DNA of 64,000 bases from Caulobacteraceae bacterium (GTDB taxonomy: Bacteria > Pseudomonadota > Alphaproteobacteria > Caulobacterales > Caulobacteraceae): NCBI GenBank assembly GCA_025450315.1, contig JANWHQ010000064.1, positions 17,257 to 81,256 of the forward strand. Reading direction: 5' to 3'. How positions within the stretch are numbered: position 1 is the first letter of the stretch; every line of letters starts with the position of its first letter. The notes under the pieces were generated by a model that saw only the letters and a list, made by a program, of their open reading frames with translations, was not told the origin of the DNA and made no database searches. The position numbers were made by a program, and so were the translations under genes. This document shows positions 28,664 to 38,241 of this stretch, piece after piece.

Positions 28664-28765
28664 AGCGCGTTCCGAAAAGCGGGAACCGGTGTTGGGAACA
28701 GAACGCGCGTGAATGCAAAGATCTAGAGCGGCGATCTGATTCCATCAGATCGCAACCTGCTCTAG
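28664..28765. repeat. intergenic palindromic repeat between moeA and mobB
   Basis: The block runs from TAGAGCGCGTTCCGAAAAGC to CTGCTCTAG. It contains several hairpins, including a perfect 10-bp stem GCGATCTGAT (28731-28740) and ATCAGATCGC (28744-28753) with a TCC loop. It is bounded by CTAGAGC/GCTCTAG inverted ends. This family of repeats is common in alphaproteobacterial intergenic regions. It overlaps the stop codons of two convergent genes and may act as a bidirectional transcription end. Confidence 0.7.
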
Positions 28766-29289
28766 GGCCGCAGAGGGCGCCAGGCGATCTGGTCCACAGC
28801 GACGGCAAGCCGCTCGACCAGGTCGGCGATGGCGGCGACGTCGTCCAGGCCGACGTGGGGGATCGGCGCCTCGGCCATCACCGGATCGCTGGCGATGGCC
28901 GCGATCTGCGCATCGTCCGGAAAGAGCAGCGGCTTGCCCACCGCCGACCGGTGGATCTCGATCTTCGGGTGCCCCTGGCGCTTGAAGCCCTCGACCAGCA
29001 CGAGGTCGACCGGGGCCAGGTGTCCCACCAGCTCGGCCAGGTCCGGCTCGGCCGCGCCGCGATGCTCGTGCATCAGGGCCCAGCGCCGCTCGGAGGAGAT
29101 CAGCACCTCATGGGCGCCGGCCTCGCGGTGGACGTAGGAATCCTTGCCCGGCTTGTCGACGTCGAAGGCATGGTGCGCGTGCTTGACGGTCGACACCGTG
29201 CGCCCACGCCGGATCAGGGCCGGGATCAGGACGGTGAGCAGGGTGGTCTTGCCCGAGCCGCTCCACCCGGACAGCCCGATCAGGCGCAC
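28762..29289 (-). CDS. mobB: molybdopterin-guanine dinucleotide biosynthesis adaptor
   Basis: MobB is a GTP-binding helper of MobA. The 175-aa product has the P-loop GLSGWSGSGKTTLLTVLIPAL (about residues 4-24), STVKHAHHAFDVDKPGKDSYVHREAGA (about 33-59, the conserved MobB block) and VLVEGFKRQGHPKIEIHR. It is the last gene of a minus-strand run moeA2-fdh1B-fdh1A-mobB, 13 bases after fdh1A, so it is probably co-transcribed with the formate dehydrogenase it helps to mature. Its stop overlaps the repeat shared with moeA. Confidence 0.93.
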   Translation of the reverse strand: MRLIGLSGWSGSGKTTLLTVLIPALIRRGRTVSTVKHAHHAFDVDKPGKDSYVHREAGAHEVLISSERRWALMHEHRGAAEPDLAELVGHLAPVDLVLVEGFKRQGHPKIEIHRSAVGKPLLFPDDAQIAAIASDPVMAEAPIPHVGLDDVAAIADLVERLAVAVDQIAWRPLRP

Positions 29290-29302
29290 CCGCTGGGCAT
29301 CC

Positions 29303-32101
29303 TCATTCGGCCGGTTCGACCACCGGCTGTCGCACCGCCTCGACCCGGGCGGCGCAGTACTTGAACTCGGGGATCTTGCCGTAGGGGTCCAGCATCGGGT
29401 TGGTCAGCTTGTTGGCCGGACTTTCGTTGAAGCAGAAGGGCATGAAGACCATGTCCTCGGCGACGTCGCGGTCGGCGCGCAGCACCGCCTCGATCCGGCC
29501 GCGGCGGGTCTCCACCGCGATCATGTCGCCCGGCGTCAGGTCCTGGCGCGCGATCGTCCGCGGGTTCATGGCGGCGATGCCCTGGGGCTCGATGGCGTCG
29601 AGCACGCCGGCGCGGCGGGTCATGGCGCCGGTGTGCCAGTGCTCGAGCATGCGGCCGGTGGTCAGCACCATCGGGTACTCGGCGTCCGGAACCTCGGCCG
29701 GCGGCAGCAGGTCGGCCGGCACGATGCGGCCGCGGCCGTCGGAGGTGGGGAAGCCGGAGGTGAACACCACCTCGTCGCCCGGGATGTCGGGGCCGCGGGC
29801 CGGATAGATCACCGAGTCCTCGCGCTCCAGCCGCTCCCAGGAGATGTTGTTCAGCGACGGCATGGCCTTGCCCATTTCGGCATAGACGTCCGAGACCTGG
29901 TCGTAGCGCCAGTCCATCCCGATCCTCTGGCCCAGCTCGACGATCAGCTCCCAGTCCTGGCGGGCCTGGCCGGGCATGTCGAGGGCCGGACGGCCGATCT
30001 GCACCTGACGGTTGGTGTTGGTGTAGGTGCCCAGCTTCTCGGCGTGGGCCGAGGCCGGGAAGATCACGTCGGCGTGCCAGGCGGTCTCGGTGAAGAAGAT
30101 GTCCTGCACCACCAGATGCTCGAGCTTGGCCAGGGCATGGCGGGCGTGCTGCTGGTCGGGGTCCGACATCGCGGGGTTCTCGCCCATGATGTACATGCCC
30201 TTGATCTCGCCCTCGTGGATCGCGTCCACGATCTCGACCACGGTCAGGCCCTTCTTGGGGTCCAGCGTCTGGCCCCAGAAGTTCTCGTAGAAGCCGCGGA
30301 TGTCGGGGTTCTCCACCGACTTGTAGTCCGGGAAGTACATCGGGATCAGGCCGACGTCGGAGGCGCCCTGGACGTTGTTCTGGCCGCGCAGCGGATGCAG
30401 GCCCGTGCCCGGCCGGCCGATCTGGCCGGTGATCAGCGACAGGGCGATCAGGCAGCGGGCGTTGTCGGTGCCGTGGGTGTGCTGGGAGATGCCCATGCCC
30501 CAGAAGATGATCGAGCGCTCGGAGGTGGCGTAGGTGCGCGCCACCTCGCGCAGGGTCTTGGCGTCGATGCCGCAGACGTCGGCCATGGACTCCGGCGAGA
30601 AGCCCTTGACCTTTTCCTTCAGCGCCTCGAAGCCCGAGACGTTCGCCTGGATGTACTGCTCGTCGTAGAGCTTCTCCTCGATGATCACGTGCAGCAGCGC
30701 GTTCAGCATGGCCACGTCGCTGCCCGGCCGGAAGCGCAGCGAATAGGTGGCGTGGCGCATCATGTCCTGGCCGCGCGGATCCATGATGATCAGCTTGGCG
30801 CCCTTCTTCACGGCCTGCTTGAAGTAGGTCGCGGCCACCGGGTGGTTGGTGGTGGGCCGGGCGCCGATGACGATGATGCACTCGGCCTTCATGGCGTCGG
30901 TGAAGGGCGCCGAGACCGCGCCGGATCCCACCCCCTCCATCAGCGCCGCCACCGAGGAGGCGTGGCACAGGCGGGTGCAGTGGTCGACGTTGTTGGTCCC
31001 GAAGCCCACCCGCACCAGCTTCTGGAACAGATAGGCCTCCTCGTTGGAGCCCTTGGCCGAGCCGAAGCCGGACAGCGCCTTGCCGCCATGCGCCTGGCGG
31101 AGCTTCACCAGGCCGGCGGCGGCCCGCTCCATGGCCTCTTCCCAGGTGGCTTGGCGGAAGATGGTCAGGGGATCGGCGCCGCGCAGGTCGGCGTCGCCGT
31201 CCTTGGGCGCGTCGTCGCGGCGGATCAAGGGCGTGGTCAGGCGCTCGGGCGACATGGCGTAGTCGAAGCCGAAGCGGCCCTTCACGCACAGGCGGTTCTC
31301 GTTGGCGAAGCCGTCGCGGCCGTCGATCTGGACGATCCGGTTGTCCTTGACCAGGACCTTGGTCTGGCAGCCCACGCCGCAGAACGGGCAGACGGAATCG
31401 ACCTCCTTGTCGAACGCCTGGATCTCCCGCCGACGGCTGGTCTTGTCCATCAGCGACTTCTCGTAGAGCGCGCCGGTGGGGCAGGCCTGGACGCACTCGC
31501 CGCAGCTGACGCAGGTCGACAGGCCCATGGGGTCGTGCAGGTCGAACACCGGCGCCGCGTGGCCGCCGCGCTCGCCCATGCCGATCACGTCGTTGACCTG
31601 GACCTCGCGGCAGGCGCGCACGCAGGCCCCGCACGAGATGCAGGCGTCGAGATTCACCGCGATGGCCGGGTTGGTGATGTCGAACTCGGCGTGGACGTGC
31701 GCGTCGGCGAACTTGGACTCGAAGCGGTCCGAGCCGGTGATCCCCATCGACCCGGCCCAGGTCCAGAACACCGACTGGTTGTCGGGACCTTCCTCGGCCG
31801 GGCGCATGTTGCTGGCCAAGAGCTCGAAGACCATGTGGCGGGCCTTCACGGCGCGCTCGCTCTGGGTCTGCACCTCCATGCCGGCGGTGGGCTTCCTGAT
31901 GCACGAGGCGGTCAGCACCCGCTCGCCCTTCACGTCGACCATGCAGGCGCGGCAGTTGCCGTCGGGCCGGTAGCCCGGCATGTCGACATGACAGAGGTGG
32001 GGGATCTTGTTCCCCTCGCGCTTGGCGACGTCCCAGATGGTCTCGCCGGCCTCGGCCGCGACGGTCTTGCCGTCGAGGATGAATTCGATCCGATCGGTCA
32101 T
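29303..32101 (-). CDS. fdhA: formate dehydrogenase catalytic subunit, Fdh1A type
   Basis: Catalytic alpha subunit of an NAD-dependent formate dehydrogenase that oxidises formate to CO2 at a bis-MGD Mo or W centre. The 932-aa product has a [2Fe-2S] domain (Cys37, 50, 53, 67) and two ferredoxin-type 4Fe-4S motifs (CISCGACVRAC about 154-164, CVSCGECVQAC about 197-207). CPFCGVGC (about 238-245) is the cluster near the cofactor. The active-site residue is a normal cysteine (NVDHCTRLCHASS, Cys about 379), not selenocysteine. Start fixed by the ATG at 32101, 2 bases after the fdh1B stop. Its layout recalls Methylobacterium Fdh1A. It differs clearly from the FdsA gene at 40694-43540. Confidence 0.92.
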   Translation of the reverse strand: MTDRIEFILDGKTVAAEAGETIWDVAKREGNKIPHLCHVDMPGYRPDGNCRACMVDVKGERVLTASCIRKPTAGMEVQTQSERAVKARHMVFELLASNMRPAEEGPDNQSVFWTWAGSMGITGSDRFESKFADAHVHAEFDITNPAIAVNLDACISCGACVRACREVQVNDVIGMGERGGHAAPVFDLHDPMGLSTCVSCGECVQACPTGALYEKSLMDKTSRRREIQAFDKEVDSVCPFCGVGCQTKVLVKDNRIVQIDGRDGFANENRLCVKGRFGFDYAMSPERLTTPLIRRDDAPKDGDADLRGADPLTIFRQATWEEAMERAAAGLVKLRQAHGGKALSGFGSAKGSNEEAYLFQKLVRVGFGTNNVDHCTRLCHASSVAALMEGVGSGAVSAPFTDAMKAECIIVIGARPTTNHPVAATYFKQAVKKGAKLIIMDPRGQDMMRHATYSLRFRPGSDVAMLNALLHVIIEEKLYDEQYIQANVSGFEALKEKVKGFSPESMADVCGIDAKTLREVARTYATSERSIIFWGMGISQHTHGTDNARCLIALSLITGQIGRPGTGLHPLRGQNNVQGASDVGLIPMYFPDYKSVENPDIRGFYENFWGQTLDPKKGLTVVEIVDAIHEGEIKGMYIMGENPAMSDPDQQHARHALAKLEHLVVQDIFFTETAWHADVIFPASAHAEKLGTYTNTNRQVQIGRPALDMPGQARQDWELIVELGQRIGMDWRYDQVSDVYAEMGKAMPSLNNISWERLEREDSVIYPARGPDIPGDEVVFTSGFPTSDGRGRIVPADLLPPAEVPDAEYPMVLTTGRMLEHWHTGAMTRRAGVLDAIEPQGIAAMNPRTIARQDLTPGDMIAVETRRGRIEAVLRADRDVAEDMVFMPFCFNESPANKLTNPMLDPYGKIPEFKYCAARVEAVRQPVVEPAE

Positions 32102-32103
32102 GC

Positions 32104-33780
32104 TCAGATGTCCTCGCGGAAATGGATCAACAGGTGGTTCACCGGGTTGGGCGCCGCCTGGCCCAGGCCGCAGATGGAGGCGTCCCGCATGACCGCCTCC
32201 AGGTCCCGGATCGCCGCCTCGTCCAGGGGGCTCTCCTTCTGCAAGAGGTCGACCAGCTTGCCCGCGCCTTCGCGGCAGGGGGTGCATTGGCCGCAGCTCT
32301 CATGCTTGAAGAACTTCAGCAGGTTGAGGGTTGCGTCCTTGGCGCTGTCCTTGTCGGAGAACACCACGATAGCGTGCGATCCCACGAACGCGCCCTGTTT
32401 CGCCAGCTCGCCGCCGAAATCCAGCGGGATGTCGCCCATCGAGGCAGGCAGGATGCCCCCCGAGGCGCCGCCGGGCAGATAGGCCTTGAAGGTGTGGCCG
32501 TCGGCCATGCCGCCGCAGTAGTCCTCGATCAGCTCGCGCACCGTGACCCCGGCCGGCGCCTGCTTGACCCCCGGCTCCCTGACCCGCCCGGAGACCGACC
32601 AGGAGCGGACGCCGGGATGCTCGGGCTTACCCTGGGCGGCGAACCATTCGGGGCCGTTCTCGAGGATGTCGCGGACCCACCACAGGGTCTCGACGTTCTG
32701 GTTCAGCGTCGGACGGCCGAACAGGCCCACCTCGGCGATGTAGGGCGGGCGGTTGCGCGGCAGCCCGCGCTTGCCCTCGATGCTCTCCAGCCTCGCGCTC
32801 TCCGCGCCGCAGGTCTAGGCGCCGGCGCCGCGGCGCAGCTCGATGAAGCCGGGCGGTGCGATGCCGGCGGCCTCCAGCGCGGCGATCTCGGCGCGCAGGA
32901 TGTGCAGCACGGCCGGGTATTCGTCGCGCATGTAGAAATAGATGCGCTCGGCCTCCACCGCGTGGGCGGCGATCAGCGCGCCTTCCAGGGCGCGGTGGGG
33001 ATCGCGCTCGAGGAACCAGCGGTCCTTGAAGGTGCCGGGCTCGCCCTCGTCGCCGTTGATCGTCATCAGCCGCGGGCCCGCGAAGCCGCGCACGATGCTC
33101 CACTTGCGCCCGGTCGGGAAACCGGCGCCGCCGAGGCCGCGCAGGCCGCCGTTCTGCAGCGTCTCGATCATGGCCTCGGGGGTGAGCTCGCCCGAGCGCA
33201 CCCTGGCCAGGGTCCGGTAGCCGCCGCGGACCTGGTAGGTTTCCAGGCCGATGTAGTCGGGGACCACCACCTCGGTCATGCCCTCCAGGGCCATGTGGCG
33301 GAGGCCCTCCACCGTGGCGTGGTCGACCTCGCGGTCGCCGACGCGGGCGGCCGGCGCGGTGGCGCAGCGGCCGACGCAGGGGGCGCGGACCACCCGCACG
33401 TCGGCGGGATCGACGCTGGCGGTCAGGGCCTCGATCAGCTGCTCGCTGCCGGCCAGCATGCAGGCGATGGACTCGCAGACCCGGATGGTGATCGGCGCGG
33501 GCGGGGTCTGGCCTTCGTGCACCACGTCGAAGTGGTCGTAGAAGGAGGCGACCTCGTAGACCTCGGCCTGGGACAGCCGCATCTCCTCGGCCAGGGCGCG
33601 CATGTGGCGGGCGGACAGGTGGCCGAAGCGGTCCTGGATCAGGTGCAGGTGTTCGATCAGCAGGTCGCGCCGGCGGGGACGGGATCCGAGCAGCTCGCGC
33701 ACGTCGGCCAGGGCCTTGTCCTCGACCGCCCGGCCCTTGGGGCCCCGGTCGCGCCGGCGACGCGGAACTTCAGCGTTCAT
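32104..33780 (-). pseudogene. fdhB: formate dehydrogenase Fdh1B (NuoE-NuoF fusion) with in-frame TAG
   Basis: Electron-transfer subunit that passes electrons from Fdh1A to NAD. The translation is a NuoE-like part (RFGHLSARHMRALAEEM, then CESIACMLAGS and CVGRCATAPA) fused to a NuoF-like part (LRGLGGAGFPTGRKW, TINGDEGEPGTFKDR). At codon 322 (32815-32817) the motif GAGAYICGEES of relatives reads GAGA, TAG, TCGAES. The same frame then continues intact (SIEGKRGLPRNRPPYIAEVGLFGRP, ESCGQCTPCREGAGK) to 32104. The second Glu-motif position is also changed to Ala. The parallel FdsB in this window keeps AYVCGEE. It may be a fresh mutation, an error or read-through; the 558-codon length is otherwise normal. 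Confidence 0.82.
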
Positions 33781-33816
33781 ACCCGTCCTTCTCTCGACCA
33801 AGGCCCTGCGCGCGCA

Positions 33817-35073
33817 TCAGAGCAGCGACGAATAGGTCATGAACTCGACCATCCGACCCGGCTCTATGGTGGTGATGTCCTCGGATAGCTCGACAAGGCC
33901 GTCCGTGTCGATGAGGGACGACAACAGGCCCGCCCCCTCGCGCGGGAACTTCACCGCCTCCAGCAGGCCGTCCTCGCCGGCGCGCAGGCTCGCGCGGACG
34001 TATTCGCGGCGACCGGATTTCTTTCGGTAGCTGAACGCCGCCCGGACCTGGGCGCCCACGGGCCTGCGCCATTCGGCGCCCGCCAGGGCGAAGATCGCCG
34101 GCCGGGCCACGTGGGCGAAGGTCACGAAGCTGGCCACCGGATTGCCGGGCAGGCCGATGAACGGGCAGCCCTTGATCACCCCCATGGCCACCGGCCGGCC
34201 GGGCTTGATGGCCATCCGCCAGAACACCATCGAGCCGACCTGGTCGATGGCCGCCTTCACATAGTCCGCATCGCCGGTGGAGACCCCGCCGGAGGTCAGG
34301 ATCAGGTCGTGCCGGGCGGCGCCCTGCTCGAGGATGCCGGCGATGGCCCCGGCGTCGTCGGGCAGGATGCCGAGGTCGGTGACCAGGCAGCCGATCCGCC
34401 GCAGCATGGCGGCCAGCATGAAGCGGTTGGAATCGTAGAGCTGCGACGCGCCGCGGGCCCGGCCGGGCTCGACGATCTCGTCGCCGTTGGAGAACACCGC
34501 GACCCGCACGCGCCGGCGCACCTCGAGCTCGGTCAGGCCCTGGGCGGCGGCGACGGCCACGTCCTGAGGCCGCAGCCGCCGGCCGGCCGGCAGGATCGGC
34601 CTGCCCTCGGGGATGTCCTCGCCCGCCGGGCGCACGTTGGCGCCGCGCTTCAGCCCCGCCGGCAGGACCGCGCGGCCCTCCTCGTCGACGGTGACGTCCT
34701 CCTGCATGAACACGGTGTCGGCGTCCGGCGGCATGGGCGCGCCGGTGAAGATGCGGACCGCCTTGCCGGGCGGGACGGGCGCTCCCGCCGACATGCCCGC
34801 CTGGGTCCGGGAGGCGACCTCGAAGGGCAGAGCCTCGCCGGCCGGCAGGTCCTCGCCGCGCACCGCATAGCCGTCGACCGCCGAGTTGGTGAACGGCGGC
34901 AGGCTCAGCCGGGCGACCAGATCCTGGACCAGCACCCGCCCGTCCGCCTCGCCCAGCGCCACGCGCTCGGCGCCGTCCACCGGGCTCAGCTGGGCGACGA
35001 TGAGGGCGACCGCCTCGTCGACCGACCGCATGGGTCCGCCGAGCGCGAAGCAGTCATCGGAAAGTTGGGCCAT
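33817..35073 (-). CDS. moeA: molybdopterin molybdenumtransferase, second copy
   Basis: A 418-aa MoeA-family protein that should insert metal into molybdopterin. It shows FTNSAVDGYAVRGEDLPAGE (about residues 57-76), VRIFTGAPMPPDADTVFMQED, VFSNGDEIVEPG, LTSGGVSTGDADYVKAAID and FIGLPGNPVASFVTF, all core MoeA motifs. It diverges from the copy at 27401-28663, so the two are old paralogues rather than a recent duplication. I chose the ATG at 35073. It lies 36 bases upstream of fdh1B on the same strand and is probably transcribed with it; a dedicated moeA could tune metal loading (Mo versus W) for this enzyme. Confidence 0.93.
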   Translation of the reverse strand: MAQLSDDCFALGGPMRSVDEAVALIVAQLSPVDGAERVALGEADGRVLVQDLVARLSLPPFTNSAVDGYAVRGEDLPAGEALPFEVASRTQAGMSAGAPVPPGKAVRIFTGAPMPPDADTVFMQEDVTVDEEGRAVLPAGLKRGANVRPAGEDIPEGRPILPAGRRLRPQDVAVAAAQGLTELEVRRRVRVAVFSNGDEIVEPGRARGASQLYDSNRFMLAAMLRRIGCLVTDLGILPDDAGAIAGILEQGAARHDLILTSGGVSTGDADYVKAAIDQVGSMVFWRMAIKPGRPVAMGVIKGCPFIGLPGNPVASFVTFAHVARPAIFALAGAEWRRPVGAQVRAAFSYRKKSGRREYVRASLRAGEDGLLEAVKFPREGAGLLSSLIDTDGLVELSEDITTIEPGRMVEFMTYSSLL

Positions 35074-35141
35074 GGGCCAGACATAGTCGGGGCGGCCCAC
35101 CGATCAAAGACCGGTCGCGCCGTCCCCGAGCCTGCCCCCGG

Positions 35142-37301
35142 TCAGTAGTCGAACTCCAGGCTGGCCATCACTGTCCGCGGCGGGGCGATGTAGGCGGTGT
35201 TGGCGCCGGCGCTGCCCACGATGTTGCCGTCCGCGATGGCGGTGTAATAGCGGGTGTCCCCCACGTTCATCACCTGCAGCCGGGCCGTCTCGTGGCGCCC
35301 GCCGAGCATGGTGCTGTAGCGAAGTCCGAGGTCGACGGTGACATAGGACGGCGCGAAGGAATTGTTGGTGTTGGTCGCCGCGCGGTCGCCCTCGAAGTGG
35401 ATCGCGCCGGTGAAGGCCAGGCCTTTCAGCGACACCGGGTGCACGTCCGCGGCCAGGTCGGCCTTCCAGTTCGGCACGCCCACCACGCGCTTGTCGTTGG
35501 TATCGGGCAGCAGCGAGCCCTCGAGCCGCGCATCCACATAGGTGATGCCGCCCAGCAGGCTGAGGTCGGGGCCGAGGGCGCCCTGGCCATAGACCTCCGC
35601 GCCCCAGTTCCGCTGGGTCCCGATGACCTGGAAGAGGTTGGTCGCCGCAACCGTCTGGGCCAGCGGGCGGGTCATCCGGAACCCGTCGACGGTGACCAGG
35701 AAGTCCGGCGTCAGGGCGTACTTGAACCCGGCCTCGTAGTCGGTGTCGCGGTAGGGGCTCAGGGTGACGTTGACGTTCTTGGAGCCGGCCGGCGCGGTCT
35801 CGCCCTGCTCGACGTTGTTGGCGTAGGTCGCGTAGAGGGAGAGCCGCTCCAGCGGCTTGTAGATCAGGCTGACGGTCGGGCTCCAGACCCAGCTCTCGCT
35901 GTTGGAGGCGGTGATCGCGCCGGTCTTCGACCAGCTCGTGGAGTTCAGGAACGCGGTGCTGACCACGCCCTGCAGCGCCCACTGCGGCGAGAAGTGGATC
36001 TCGTCCCCGGCGATCAGCGACTGGACCTGGAGCCGCCCCGACTCGTATTCGCCGCCGCCCGACGGCGTCGGCTTGGCCGGCAGCACCTGCGGATTGGCCA
36101 GGTTGCTCTTCCCCAGGCTGACGGCGATGGAGTTGTGGTTGGAGTACTGGCCGTTGGTGAAGCCGTTGGTCCCCAGCGTCACGTCGTTGGTCAGGCCGGC
36201 CAGGGTCACGTGGCCGTTCAGGGCGGCCATGTTGCTGAAGATGGTGAAACGCGGGACGGCGTTGAAGTTCTTGGTGACCGTATAGTCGCCGGTGTCGTCG
36301 GTCAGCTGGTCGGTGATGCCGTAGAGACCGCGCAGGGCGTCCTCGTAGAGAAGGCCGAGCTCGAGGTTCCAGCCGTTGCCAAAGTCGTGCTTCAGCTTGC
36401 CGAGGCCCAGGTTGCTGGTCAGGTCCGCGCCGGCGCCGGGCTGGCCGAGGCCGACGGTGGTCGGATCGGGCGCGGGCGGCAGGAAGGTGCTCTTGCCCGA
36501 GAAGTAGACGATGCTGCCCGGCAGGCCGGCGATGTTGGTCTCGTAGTGGCTGGCGTCGAGCTCCAGCACCGTGTGGGGGCCGAGGTGGATATCGAAGTCG
36601 CCCTGGACCAGGGTGCGGTTCTCGTGGCTCTGGGCCACCCAGGACTCCCCCTCGCCATGCAGGACGTTCAGCCGGTATCCGAAGGCGCCCACGCGGTCGC
36701 CGACGTCGGCCTGGCCGGTGAAGACCCCGTCGGAGTCATAGCTGCCCACCGCGCGCAGCAGCAGCGAATCGGTCGGCCGCTTGAGCTGGTAGTTGAAGAC
36801 CCCGGCCACCGGCTGGGGGCCGTAGAGGGCGCCGGTGGCGCCGTTGAGCACCTGGATGCCGGAGAGCCCCTCCCCGGCGTTGGCGGTGGTGCCGACCAGG
36901 CTCAACCCGTCCATCCGGGTGTCTTGCGCGATGCTGCCCTGGAAGCCCCGCGACTGCGGCCGCGACACCTCGTAGCCCTGCTGATTGCGGATGGTCACCG
37001 ACGGCAGGTAGCGCAGGATGTCGTTCACCGTCCGCGCCTGCATGTTGACGATCAGGTCCTCGGGGACGGTGGTCACCGACATGGGCGTGTCGAGGATCGC
37101 GCGCGAGCCGAGCGGCCCGAGGTCGGCCTGCGGGACGACGTAGCTCGGGGCCACATAGGGACGCGCCGTCACCACCACCTCGCTGACCTTGGCGGGGCCG
37201 GCCGCCGACTGGGCGTCCGCCGGGCCGGCGAGCGCCAGCGCCAGGCAGGCCAGCGACGCGCCGCCGAGGAAGACCCGGCGAATTCGGAACAGATCAGACA
37301 T
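35142..37301 (-). CDS. TonB-dependent outer-membrane receptor, predicted Mo/W uptake
   Basis: A 719-aa outer-membrane beta-barrel receptor driven by TonB. It has a signal peptide (about residues 1-30, ending ADAQ), a plug domain (LDTPMSVTTVPEDLIVNMQARTVNDILRYLPSV, RGFQGSIAQDTRMDGLSL), and a 22-strand-type barrel ending in the aromatic C-terminus ASLEFDY. It is most like FhuA-type siderophore receptors. Context argues for a molybdenum or tungsten compound instead: a ModE-type box lies 19 bases before its ATG, a MolABC-like importer operon is directly upstream, and Mo-enzyme and cofactor genes flank both sides. AGGGG precedes the start. The substrate is inferred. Confidence 0.85.
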   Translation of the reverse strand: MSDLFRIRRVFLGGASLACLALALAGPADAQSAAGPAKVSEVVVTARPYVAPSYVVPQADLGPLGSRAILDTPMSVTTVPEDLIVNMQARTVNDILRYLPSVTIRNQQGYEVSRPQSRGFQGSIAQDTRMDGLSLVGTTANAGEGLSGIQVLNGATGALYGPQPVAGVFNYQLKRPTDSLLLRAVGSYDSDGVFTGQADVGDRVGAFGYRLNVLHGEGESWVAQSHENRTLVQGDFDIHLGPHTVLELDASHYETNIAGLPGSIVYFSGKSTFLPPAPDPTTVGLGQPGAGADLTSNLGLGKLKHDFGNGWNLELGLLYEDALRGLYGITDQLTDDTGDYTVTKNFNAVPRFTIFSNMAALNGHVTLAGLTNDVTLGTNGFTNGQYSNHNSIAVSLGKSNLANPQVLPAKPTPSGGGEYESGRLQVQSLIAGDEIHFSPQWALQGVVSTAFLNSTSWSKTGAITASNSESWVWSPTVSLIYKPLERLSLYATYANNVEQGETAPAGSKNVNVTLSPYRDTDYEAGFKYALTPDFLVTVDGFRMTRPLAQTVAATNLFQVIGTQRNWGAEVYGQGALGPDLSLLGGITYVDARLEGSLLPDTNDKRVVGVPNWKADLAADVHPVSLKGLAFTGAIHFEGDRAATNTNNSFAPSYVTVDLGLRYSTMLGGRHETARLQVMNVGDTRYYTAIADGNIVGSAGANTAYIAPPRTVMASLEFDY

Positions 37302-37319
37302 ATGAAGCCCCTGACGTAT

Positions 37320-37339
37320 CTATATACAGCTAGATATAG
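37320..37339. promoter_or_regulatory. ModE-type operator upstream of the TonB receptor gene
   Basis: CTATAT and ATATAG separated by 8 bases, flanked by GCG on the receptor-distal side, so the minus strand reads CGCTATAT-N8-ATATAG. The known Escherichia coli ModE site has CGCTATATA/TATATAGCG-like arms. It lies 19 bases before the ATG at 37301 and overlaps where a -10 would be, so it probably represses. The same palindrome recurs at 40280-40299 and 45606-45625. Confidence 0.75.
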
Positions 37340-37431
37340 CGCCGGGTCCGACTGCTACAGCTCGAGAGGAATTTCCAGCCAAAACTTGGCTGTCGGCGCC
37401 TTCCAGGGGCCGGCTGTGGCCTGAAGGCCGC

Positions 37432-38241
37432 TCAGAAGGGCCGCAGGGCGCCTCGATCGCCGTCGCCGCCCGCGGTGGCGGAGAGGAACAGGCCCTCCTC
37501 GGCCTCCACCAGCCGCACCTCCACGGCATAGAGCCGGGACAGGGTCTCGGGCGTCAGGACCTCGCGCGGCGCCCCGTCGCCCAGCACCTCGCCCCCGTGC
37601 AGCAGCACCGCCCGGTTGAACCAGCGCAGCGCCAGTTCCGGCTGGTGGGTCGACATCAGGATGGCGCGGCCCTCGCCCGCCAACTGCGCCAGCAGCCCCA
37701 TCAGCCGCGCCTGCTGGCCCAGATCGAGCGAGGCGGTGGGCTCGTCCATCAGAAGGATCTGGGCGCCCTGGGCCAGGGCGCGGGCGATCAGCACCGCCTG
37801 CCGCTCGCCGCCCGACAGACCGGCGTAGCTCCGCTCGGCGAACCCGGTCAGGCCCAGCCGGTCCAGGGCGCCGGAGATGGCGGCCTCGTCCTCGGAGGTC
37901 CGCGCCGGACCCCAGCCCGAGGCCGGGGCCCGCGCCATGGCGACGATCTCGCGCACCGTATAGGGGAAGGACGGCACATGGGTCTGGGGGACATAGGCGA
38001 TGCGCCGGGCGATGGCGCGACGGCCGTGCGCGGCCAGGGGGCGTCCGTCCAGCCGCACCTCGCCCTGGTCGGGGCGCACGAAGCCCAGCAGCGTGCGCAG
38101 GAGCGTGGTCTTGCCCGCGCCATTGGCCCCCAGCAGGGCGGCGCAGTCGCCGGGCCCCAGGGCCAGGCTGACCCCGGCCATCACCTGCCGCTCGCCCAGC
38201 CGCAGGCCGAGTCCCTCCGCCTCGAGCACCGCGGGACTCAC
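37432..38241 (-). CDS. FecE/MolC-like ABC importer ATPase
   Basis: ATP-binding subunit of a type II (BtuCD-like) importer. The 269-aa product has Walker A GANGAGKTTLL (about residues 36-46), signature LSGGERQAVLIARAL, Walker B ILLMDEPTASLDLGQQ and the H-loop STHQPE. The frame allows a GTG at 38247, but the GTG at 38241 overlaps the permease stop as GTGA, the usual coupling, so I prefer it. It is third in the operon binding protein-permease-ATPase. This architecture is shared by Fe-siderophore, B12 and the Haemophilus influenzae MolABC molybdate/tungstate importers. Confidence 0.92.
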   Translation of the reverse strand: MSPAVLEAEGLGLRLGERQVMAGVSLALGPGDCAALLGANGAGKTTLLRTLLGFVRPDQGEVRLDGRPLAAHGRRAIARRIAYVPQTHVPSFPYTVREIVAMARAPASGWGPARTSEDEAAISGALDRLGLTGFAERSYAGLSGGERQAVLIARALAQGAQILLMDEPTASLDLGQQARLMGLLAQLAGEGRAILMSTHQPELALRWFNRAVLLHGGEVLGDGAPREVLTPETLSRLYAVEVRLVEAEEGLFLSATAGGDGDRGALRPF

